Shown: positions 57,424 through 64,000 of the stretch, piece by piece
How positions within the stretch are numbered: the first letter of the stretch is position 1
Layout of the letters: every line of letters starts with the position of its first letter
Origin: Thalassolituus marinus
GTDB taxonomy: Bacteria > Pseudomonadota > Gammaproteobacteria > Pseudomonadales > Oceanobacteraceae
DNA length: 64,000 bases
Direction of reading: 5' to 3'
Assembly: GCF_020320395.1 (NCBI RefSeq)
Contig: NZ_JAEDAH010000105.1
Coordinates: forward strand, 96,236-160,235
The notes under the pieces: generated by a model
What the model was told of the DNA's origin: nothing
The model's input: only the letters and a program-made list of their open reading frames with translations
Databases searched by the model: none
Made by a program: the position numbers and the translations under genes

Positions 57424-58050
57424 TTATCTAGAGAACCCCGTTTCAGCCAAAACCTTATAAACATCAGACTCCAACTCTACACCTACACTGTTCAAAATAC
57501 AGGCTAGGCTATTGTAGGTTGTAATGACAAACAGCAGTTCAAGTATCAGTTTTTCTTCAAAGTACTCGGACAACCTACTCCACGTAATCTCTGATAGAGT
57601 TTTATCGTGAAGAAGCTCATCCACTGTCTGAATAATCACTTGTTCACTCTTATCCCAGCCCTGAGCGTCTGCCCCCTGTGTTATACGTACAATTTCTTCC
57701 GGCGTAATACCAACACGCATCCCGATCTCAACATGTTGCCCCCATTCATAGAACGATCGGATTTTCCATGCAACCCTTAATATTGCCAGCTCGGTATGAC
57801 GGCGACTTAACTCTCCCTTGGGCATAACCGTGGCATTAAATCTGGCAAACGGGAAATACACGCGTAAGTTGCGAAACATAGTGCGAAATATGTTCGGGCA
57901 ACGCGCTTTTCCAACTTTAAGCATCAGAAATAATAGAAAGCGCTGATATAAAGTGAGCTCTTCATTTTTAAGTGGCGTTAATCTGGGCTTATGAAGATCT
58001 ATCCATCCCCCTTCAGGCAATAGATCCAATAGAACATCCTGCTTTACCAT
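57424..58050 (-). CDS. Carboxymuconolactone-decarboxylase-like (AhpD-like) protein
   Basis: 208 residues. RRHTELAILRVAWKIRSFYEWGQHVEIGMRVGITPEEI is the CMD core: a helix with R-x-x-E-L-A-I-L-R, then the H-x-x-x-G region; the C-x-x-C of AhpD is absent and replaced by YEWGQH, as in many members of unknown function. Last gene of the minus-strand glycyl-radical cluster. Confidence 0.72.
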   Translation of the reverse strand: MVKQDVLLDLLPEGGWIDLHKPRLTPLKNEELTLYQRFLLFLMLKVGKARCPNIFRTMFRNLRVYFPFARFNATVMPKGELSRRHTELAILRVAWKIRSFYEWGQHVEIGMRVGITPEEIVRITQGADAQGWDKSEQVIIQTVDELLHDKTLSEITWSRLSEYFEEKLILELLFVITTYNSLACILNSVGVELESDVYKVLAETGFSR

Positions 58051-58249
58051 CTGACTTCCCTAGTTTTTTCAATTAGAAACTCACCTGTGAATATTTCATG
58101 AACTGACTGACAGTTAGCGAGGATTACCAGCAGTTTCTTCGTTGACGTTGAACTCCCGTTACGAGGTTAACGCGTGAATACGTCATAGCTTTATTGTTCT
58201 AGGTTCATGCTTGTCTGTCCATGAACACTATTTTCGACGTTCAGATCAA

Positions 58250-59314
58250 TCATGATTCTGACAGTCTTTCTAGTTTTATCGGGTAGGCTCCTTGTGCATT
58301 CCACTGGCATACATAGATATTGCCCGCCGCATCCAGGCATACATCATGACAGTGCTTAAACAAAGAACCATGTTGCCGAATGCTCTTCAATTTTCCGTTC
58401 TCATAGAAAGGTTCGCTACCCCCAGGATTCGAAACCACTCGGTCAGACTTATCTAGAATGGTGACAAATCCACTATTTGGCCTAAACAATTTTCCCGACC
58501 AACAGACACCTGCGTAAATATTTTCCTCATGGACAACCGGACGGCACACATAGGCACCATGTAGTTCAATACTAGACAAATACTCGCCAGTCAGACTATA
58601 ACGCTTGAAGCAGGTATTCTCCCGTGAGCTCACCAACACTGTCTCGACACCGGATCGGCCATCAATGGCAATACCGTGGGCCTGATTTATATGTTCCGGT
58701 TTCTTTCCTCGCCCACCAAAGTGACGAATGTAGTCACCATGACGATCGAACTGAATCACAAACGACGCTCCATACCCGTCGGCCACATAGATATCCCCAT
58801 TACTGGCAATGGCAGTACCGGTAGGCAAGTACTTGTACGGCTCCTCGTATATACCCAGCTCACCCGCAGTCGGTAGTCGCATCAATATGTTGCCATTCAT
58901 ATCCGTTTTTACAACGGATTGAGAGCGATAGTCACAGATAAACAGAACATCCCGCCCCTGCTCATGAATCAAGCTCAGGCCATGGGCCGATCTAAATCCC
59001 AATGTCCAGCTATCAACGATCTGACCGTCGGCGTTGTAGATCAGAATGTTATTCTTTTGATGGTTAGTCAAAAGTACAATTCTTCCCAAAGAATCTACCA
59101 CCATTTCATGGCAGTCTTTCACCGGGTAACGCGACGGTTCATCAGGAATACCCCAATCTGAATGTACTCGATAACGAAAACCGTTGTGCCCCACAACCGG
59201 GGCAGATTTCAACGTTCTCTTTTTATCACTGCGAAAACGACTTTCAACACGAGAAGACAAAGACGCTAACGATTCCACAGCATCATAGGCTGCCAGAAGC
59301 ATGGTTCTTTTCAC
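58250..59314 (-). CDS. NHL-repeat beta-propeller protein
   Basis: 354 residues. At least five NHL-like blades can be seen (GRIVLLTNHQKNNILIYNADGQIV; DVLFICDYRSQSVVKTDMNGNIL; GDIYVADGYGASFVIQFDRHG; HGIAIDGRSGVETVLVSSRE; GNIYVCQWNAQG). No signal peptide is obvious. Similar propellers act as lyases (PAL-like) or binding scaffolds. In the glycyl-radical cluster it could handle the product, but this is inference. Confidence 0.7.
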   Translation of the reverse strand: MKRTMLLAAYDAVESLASLSSRVESRFRSDKKRTLKSAPVVGHNGFRYRVHSDWGIPDEPSRYPVKDCHEMVVDSLGRIVLLTNHQKNNILIYNADGQIVDSWTLGFRSAHGLSLIHEQGRDVLFICDYRSQSVVKTDMNGNILMRLPTAGELGIYEEPYKYLPTGTAIASNGDIYVADGYGASFVIQFDRHGDYIRHFGGRGKKPEHINQAHGIAIDGRSGVETVLVSSRENTCFKRYSLTGEYLSSIELHGAYVCRPVVHEENIYAGVCWSGKLFRPNSGFVTILDKSDRVVSNPGGSEPFYENGKLKSIRQHGSLFKHCHDVCLDAAGNIYVCQWNAQGAYPIKLERLSES

Positions 59315-59432
59315 AACATCACCTAAATTACAATCAATTAAAAAACTAAACCCGGCAAGGAGTTATGCCGGGCTTATGAGCAGTTTAAATAGAGACAGCA
59401 CAAATAGCGGCTGCAGTGAAACCTGTTTGCGG

Positions 59433-60413
59433 TTATCGGTGACAATGCACCGAGATACCACGAGACTCAAATATTTCCGTACAACGATCCAGTTCCGCAT
59501 CGCTCATAAACTTGGCGGTTTGCTCACCAATATCGAGACGTTTGGTGCCACCGAAACGAGGTAATTTATCCAACCAAATGGGATTATATGGAAGAATCTG
59601 CATTTTTTTGACGCCGTTTTCTTTCATCAGGTCGGCAATGCCGCTGAGATTTTCGTCGGTATCGGTAACTCCAGGAATCAACGGCACTCGAGGCAATACT
59701 TCAAGATCAGTGGTCAAGGCCAATGCCTGAACCTTTTTAAAGTTCTCAATGATGGGTTCGTTTTTAACACCGCAATAGGTCAAATGATCATCACTGTTGA
59801 TGAGCTTGAGATCGAAATAAATGGTATTAGTGTGAGGCAATACCAGACTTTCAAAACGGCTAAAGTTGAACAACCCTGCGGTTTGAATCAGGGTATGAAT
59901 ATCTCTCTTCCTTTTCACCAACTGAAATAATTCGCCGACACTGTCCATTTGCATCAGGGCTTCACCACCGGAAACCGTGAGGCCACCACCGGACATCTCA
60001 AAGAAATCAGCATCTTCAAGCACTTCTTCAGCCAGCGCTTCAAGATCATTAGTGGGGCGACCTATCTGCTCCAGCGCACCGGACGGGCACACATCGACAC
60101 ATTTAAAGCATTGGGTGCACTTGTCACGCAAGATATGTCCCGGTACCGTCAGATCAATTGCCTGTTCCGGACAAGCACTCACACAGTCACCGCATTCGAT
60201 GCACTTTTCAGCATCGAATGACAGCTCGTAACCGGTATTGATACTTTCCGGATTCTGGCACCAGGTACACGACAGTGGGCAGCCTTTAAAAAAGACTACG
60301 CTGCGAATACCCGGCCCGTCATCGAGCGAATTGCGCTTAACATCGAAATATAACGAAGCCTTGCGGGGCTCCGTTACATTAATCGAGTTAATGAGGCTCG
60401 CATCAGGCCGCAT
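59433..60413 (-). CDS. Glycyl-radical enzyme activating enzyme (radical SAM)
   Basis: 326 residues. Radical-SAM motif CPLSCTWC (Cys 45, 49 and 52), an inserted pair of [4Fe-4S] ferredoxin motifs (CIECGDCVSACP, CTQCFKCVDVCP), and GGGLTVSGGEALMQ. The extra clusters place it with activases of the non-PFL glycyl-radical enzymes. ATG 60413 lies inside the end of the enzyme gene with AGGAG five bases upstream, so translation is coupled. Confidence 0.92.
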   Translation of the reverse strand: MRPDASLINSINVTEPRKASLYFDVKRNSLDDGPGIRSVVFFKGCPLSCTWCQNPESINTGYELSFDAEKCIECGDCVSACPEQAIDLTVPGHILRDKCTQCFKCVDVCPSGALEQIGRPTNDLEALAEEVLEDADFFEMSGGGLTVSGGEALMQMDSVGELFQLVKRKRDIHTLIQTAGLFNFSRFESLVLPHTNTIYFDLKLINSDDHLTYCGVKNEPIIENFKKVQALALTTDLEVLPRVPLIPGVTDTDENLSGIADLMKENGVKKMQILPYNPIWLDKLPRFGGTKRLDIGEQTAKFMSDAELDRCTEIFESRGISVHCHR

Positions 60414-62808
60414 TTGAGCTCCTGGAGATGACTTCATCCTGCATCTTCGGAGACAGGTCATTAAAGTACGCGGAATAACCGGATACGCGGATCAACAAGT
60501 TCGGATGCAGCTCAGGGTTATCACGAGCTTCAATCAGAATCTTAGGATCCAGCATATTGGCCTGAACCTGCATACCTCCACGCTTGAAGAACACCTTGTA
60601 CAAGCTGCCCAAGGCACTCTTGCCGTCATCACACTCATAGCTGGAAGCGTCTAACTTGATATTGAAGTTGATGCCGTTGGCAAAGTTCTTGTAGTTAATC
60701 TTGTTCATGGAATTCAATAGTGCGGTGGTACCACGCTTGTCTGCGCCATTTTCAGGAGCAAAGCCAGACGCAAAAGTTTCACCGGCACGACGACCGTTAG
60801 GCAGCGCGTTCACAAGACCACCGAAGTGCGTGTGTGACGTATTGGAATAAACACCGGCATTGTAGTTGCCGCCACGGGTATTTTTACCCAGTGCCTTAAT
60901 GTTATCAGCGTAGTGCTCACCAACCCAGATCATCCACTTATCGGCTTCCGGAATATCGTTACCGAATTTATCAATGGCATTTAGTTTAGTGAACACCTTC
61001 TCATCGCTGATATCGTCTTTCAGCTGATCGACCAGCCCTTCCAGGGAAATCCAACCATCTTCAAATACTGCTTTTTCAATGCAGCGCAATGAATCCGCAG
61101 TGGCCGCCATACCACAGCCCTGAATACCAGAGAAATTATAGACAGCGCCACCTTTGGTAGAGCAAACACCTGTTTCCACACATCCCTCCAGCAGCGCACT
61201 GCTGAGCGGGGTGGGATGATGCTTGGCATGGAATTTTTCTACCGCTTCCAGGTCTCTGCGCAGTTTACCCAGCTGATGCTTCACTTGGGTATCGTAAGCC
61301 GCAACCACATCGTCCATGGTTTTCATTTCGGACACTGGAGGGGTTTTAGCACCAATTTGCTTTTTAGAACCAAACTGACGACCTTCATTAAGGAGCAATT
61401 CAATCGCCAACGGCATGTTGTACATAGCGGCATCAGTGGAAGCCAGAGTTTTGCCTGGCGCGGTAGGCTCTACACAGCCAATAGCCACGTAGTTGCGTGC
61501 GTCTTCCAGAGAATAACCGATATCGGTCATGGACTCGATAATGGTCTCATCGTTGTACATGGCAGGAGCAGAACCAGGGCCGAAGTTAATGCGAATCACC
61601 TCGTCGTAGAACGCTTTGGGGGTATTTTTATGAATACGCACATGAAAGTTAGGCTGACGCATACGCAGCTCATCGGCTAATTCCAGCAATACAAAGCTCA
61701 GCTCGTTGGTGGCGTCGTTGCCGTCTTTATCCTGACCGCCGATAGTCACAACTTCCCAACTGGTCAAACCGCCCAGAGTGCTGGTACCGACTTCACCGTG
61801 CATTGGAATGGTTTCACACAGTTTGACGCAGAACGCGCCGAGGATTTCTTTAGCTCTCTCACGAGAAATATTGCCAGCGGCCACATCTTTCTCATAGAAC
61901 GGATTTAGGAACTGATCGATACGACCTGGGCATGTAGTTTCACCAAGGGTTTCCATAAAGATACAGATGTGTGCCAGCGTCATGGACTGAACCGCTTCGT
62001 AGAAGCTGGTGGCACCAAAGCGAGGTACACGGGCACAAATGGAAGCAATCTCCAACAGCTCTTGCTTTCTTACCGGATCGGTTTCAACAGAGGCCATTTT
62101 GCTGGCTTCAGCGGCGTAGCGATCACCGAATTCCGCCATACCCTTCATAGAAATTTTGACGGCCTTGTAGAAATCCAATTTTTCAGAATCATCGGTTTCG
62201 CTCTCAAGTGCTTCTACTTCTTCAATAATTCCTTGAGCACCAACGTTGATTATTTTCTCGTAGTTAGGAGCGATATGAGAGATACCACCAGCTTCATAGA
62301 TTTGGTACTGTAAGGCTTCCGACTGTTCTTTGGCGAAACGCATTCCTTCTTTCATGCCGTCGAACGCCAGAGTCGCTGTATTTTTGTTTAGCCAGAAGGG
62401 AATCTGTGAAAATAGCTTAAAGCGGTCTTTCAAACTGATTTCGAGGGGATTTACCTTTCGAGAAGGCATATTGAATACTTGGGACATGGGTTCCAAGCCA
62501 CTCAACTCTGGATAGCAGAAGCCAGCGACGCGTTTGGAGGTGAAGTTGCCAACAATCAACTCATCATCGTAAATACGCACAGTCTTGTTATTGAGCACAT
62601 AGCGCACAGCTTCGGCCATTTTCACGTTGGTCGTCTTATCGCTGTTGGCCTTGTTACGATGGTATTTGGTCCAAAGCATAGGACGCTCAATGCATGCACC
62701 ATTGGTTTCGGCTTGCACTGCTTTTTTCAGGCGCTCAACACGGTTCGATACTTCCATAGAAGTCTCGACCGCCATTTCTCTATCAGCTAATTTCACAAGA
62801 GCATTCAT
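60403..62808 (-). CDS. Glycyl-radical enzyme (PFL/diol-dehydratase/decarboxylase group)
   Basis: 801 residues. Active-site Cys445 in AIGCVEPTAPGK (the C-x-E motif of eliminating and decarboxylating members) and the radical Gly777 in RVSGYSAYF. The N-terminal body (RVERLKKAVQAETNGACIER ... FTSKRVAGFCYPEL) matches the family. It is not pyruvate formate-lyase, which has two adjacent Cys. Candidate reactions include dehydration of a diol, C-N or C-S cleavage, or arylacetate decarboxylation. The substrate is unknown. Oxygen-sensitive, so used without air. Confidence 0.9.
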   Translation of the reverse strand: MNALVKLADREMAVETSMEVSNRVERLKKAVQAETNGACIERPMLWTKYHRNKANSDKTTNVKMAEAVRYVLNNKTVRIYDDELIVGNFTSKRVAGFCYPELSGLEPMSQVFNMPSRKVNPLEISLKDRFKLFSQIPFWLNKNTATLAFDGMKEGMRFAKEQSEALQYQIYEAGGISHIAPNYEKIINVGAQGIIEEVEALESETDDSEKLDFYKAVKISMKGMAEFGDRYAAEASKMASVETDPVRKQELLEIASICARVPRFGATSFYEAVQSMTLAHICIFMETLGETTCPGRIDQFLNPFYEKDVAAGNISRERAKEILGAFCVKLCETIPMHGEVGTSTLGGLTSWEVVTIGGQDKDGNDATNELSFVLLELADELRMRQPNFHVRIHKNTPKAFYDEVIRINFGPGSAPAMYNDETIIESMTDIGYSLEDARNYVAIGCVEPTAPGKTLASTDAAMYNMPLAIELLLNEGRQFGSKKQIGAKTPPVSEMKTMDDVVAAYDTQVKHQLGKLRRDLEAVEKFHAKHHPTPLSSALLEGCVETGVCSTKGGAVYNFSGIQGCGMAATADSLRCIEKAVFEDGWISLEGLVDQLKDDISDEKVFTKLNAIDKFGNDIPEADKWMIWVGEHYADNIKALGKNTRGGNYNAGVYSNTSHTHFGGLVNALPNGRRAGETFASGFAPENGADKRGTTALLNSMNKINYKNFANGINFNIKLDASSYECDDGKSALGSLYKVFFKRGGMQVQANMLDPKILIEARDNPELHPNLLIRVSGYSAYFNDLSPKMQDEVISRSSNAA

Positions 62809-63106
62809 CTTATTCTCCTAGTATTCACCCCAGTTACAGAACCGACAATCACACCGGATCCGTTCTCGACGCTATCACTTTCTACTTAGCTGACGACAAA
62901 ATACATGCAAATCAGCTTATAGTTGATGTGCCTTTTTAAGGGAAATCCCGGATCAAGGCCTTTAACAGTCTTAGTAGGGGTCCTAGGGATTTTGCCTCCA
63001 TATATCGCAAAACCCTCTGAAGCTCCCGTCTGCCGTGGCCTGTAGAGGGCTATTAATTTCTAATTCACCAAAAATTTGTTATCTTCTTTGACCTTTAGGT
63101 CAAAGA
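62809..63106. other. Intergenic region between glycyl-radical cluster and Tn3 transposase
   Basis: About 300 bases with no gene. It must hold the promoter of the glycyl-radical genes (leftward) and of the transposase (rightward). CTTTGACC (63086-63093) and GGTCAAAG (63098-63105) form a perfect palindrome right before the transposase ATG. No complete Tn3 terminal repeat could be recognised. Confidence 0.5.
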
Positions 63107-64000
63107 ATGAGCAGAGACAAACGGCTATCAATTCTCACTGCCGCGGAAATCGAGGATTTATACAGCGTTCCTTCCTTCAACGAGTCTTATCAGCGGTTTT
63201 ACTTCGCGCTAAATGATAAAGAACTTGCGGAGCTATCCAGAATACGGCAACGCAAGTACCGTTGTGTTGCCGTTGCATTGTTGGGCTACTTCAAATGCAA
63301 ACCGATCCTGCTCAACCCGAGTTATAAATCCATGCAGGATGACTTGGCATTTATTGCGCGATTTCACTTTAAAGACCTCAAGTTTCGGCGCTTTAGTTTG
63401 AAAGCGGACCAAAAATCCCGCATCTATGAGCGTGTTTTATCAATTGCTGGAGTCAACAGCTGGAAAGATAAGCAACATCAACCCCGGCTTGTTGAACATT
63501 TGCTGGTCTGCGCTGAAAGCTGGGTGGCACCCCGCGCACTCTTTGACGCAGCAATCGAGTACCTGGCCCACCAGAAGATCGCCATTCCTGCCTATAGTAC
63601 CCTGCAGAAGATCGTCAGTCAGGTGATTAATCAACATCAGCAACGATTGTATGATCAGATCAATGCCGCTTGCAGCCAAAGCTTAAAGAATATGCTGCAG
63701 ACACTGGTTTCCGATGAAGACCACTTTACATTGAAGCAGCTGCGCGGGAGCGCTCGCAACTTCACCGGTACCGAGCTGCAGAAAGAGCTGGCGGTGTATA
63801 ACCATATTCAACCGCTAATGGAGGATGTGACGACTGTACTCGACTCGCTTTCTCTGTCCCAGAAAAACCAGCATCACTATGCCGAACGGGTTGATTATTA
63901 CGGTGCTAAACTTAAGCGTCAGTCGCCTGCTAACCAATGCTTGTACCTGCTGTGCTATCTGCAGTCTCGGTACCAGCAGGGCTTGGAGCGCATTGCGGAA
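63107..64000 (+). CDS. tnpA: Tn3-family transposase, N-terminal part (runs out of window)
   Basis: The frame opens with MSRDKRLSILTAAEIEDLYS and stays open for all remaining 298 codons. It has the DUF4158 start of Tn3 transposases (LTAAEIEDLYSVPSFNESYQ, FYFALNDKELAEL, QRKYRCVAVALLGYFKCKP). The catalytic DDE part lies beyond the window. It suggests that the catabolic region is, or was, carried by a Tn3-type transposon. Confidence 0.85.
   Translation, partial: MSRDKRLSILTAAEIEDLYSVPSFNESYQRFYFALNDKELAELSRIRQRKYRCVAVALLGYFKCKPILLNPSYKSMQDDLAFIARFHFKDLKFRRFSLKADQKSRIYERVLSIAGVNSWKDKQHQPRLVEHLLVCAESWVAPRALFDAAIEYLAHQKIAIPAYSTLQKIVSQVINQHQQRLYDQINAACSQSLKNMLQTLVSDEDHFTLKQLRGSARNFTGTELQKELAVYNHIQPLMEDVTTVLDSLSLSQKNQHHYAERVDYYGAKLKRQSPANQCLYLLCYLQSRYQQGLERIAE

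Noticed and set aside
61216..61680. Plus-strand 154-residue frame inside the glycyl-radical gene
   Set aside because: Antisense shadow of a clearly conserved enzyme.
1..64000. tRNA and rRNA genes
   Set aside because: None recognised on either strand by eye.

Overview
The window looks like the backbone of a large, low-copy plasmid (or plasmid-like integrative element) from a Gram-negative, probably marine or halotolerant gammaproteobacterium. A Marinobacter-like or Pseudomonas-like host is an inference from protein style and from the insertion sequence ISPpu12, not a proven assignment. The last 14.5 kb is a different kind of DNA: a catabolic gene cluster joined to the plasmid through two truncated genes.

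Layout. 0-6.7 kb: parA/parB partition genes, a small winged-helix gene, a large iteron origin, the replication initiator and a DnaT-like primosome gene. 6.7-12.6 kb: small accessory genes, including an outer-membrane protein, an AAA-less FtsH-type (M41) membrane peptidase and a guanylate-kinase-like P-loop protein. 12.5-14.9 kb (minus strand): a tightly overlapped operon PilZ - GNAT-like - DnaG-type primase. 15-24 kb: a MoxR/CobS-type AAA+ ATPase, a DsbC-like thiol isomerase, a possible MobI-like relaxosome gene, and a candidate single-strand annealing protein next to a YqaJ-type exonuclease. 24-28 kb: a 1389-residue TraG-type mating-pair protein. 28-46.9 kb: many small orphan genes, a TraC-type primase, a C5 and an N6 DNA methyltransferase, a ferredoxin, a ParD-like/zeta-like toxin-antitoxin pair, a secreted HNH nuclease and RadC. 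46.9-49.2 kb: a tyrosine recombinase and KfrA.

The most striking signal is a family of structured 5' leaders. At least eleven genes (starts at 15548, 16977, 19311, 30810, 32673, 34218, 35189, 35556, 40117, 41284 and 46314) are preceded by the same architecture: a conserved ACCAACCC-type strand, a G-rich/C-rich hairpin closed by an outer CCC/GGG pairing, then a second hairpin that sequesters the Shine-Dalgarno sequence and ends at the start codon. The sequences differ but the pairing is kept, which is covariation visible by eye. Context (radC, methyltransferase, primase) recalls the described radC RNA motif. Here it seems to be used as a plasmid-wide leader regulon. A second shared signal is a roughly 30-bp promoter-like motif in four copies near 10.6, 15.4, 17.9 and 24.05 kb.

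49.3-64 kb: the plasmid part ends in a truncated 3'-5' exonuclease gene fused back-to-back with the C-terminal part of an acyl-CoA ligase. Then come an AraC regulator, a complete 3372-bp ISPpu12 (24-bp inverted repeats, 8-bp target duplication; cargo cadR, a cation transporter and lspA), a frameshifted molybdopterin oxidoreductase, and a minus-strand glycyl-radical enzyme cluster (glycyl-radical enzyme, activase, NHL beta-propeller, carboxymuconolactone-decarboxylase-like protein). The window ends inside the N-terminal half of a Tn3-family transposase. The substrate of the glycyl-radical pathway cannot be told from the sequence.
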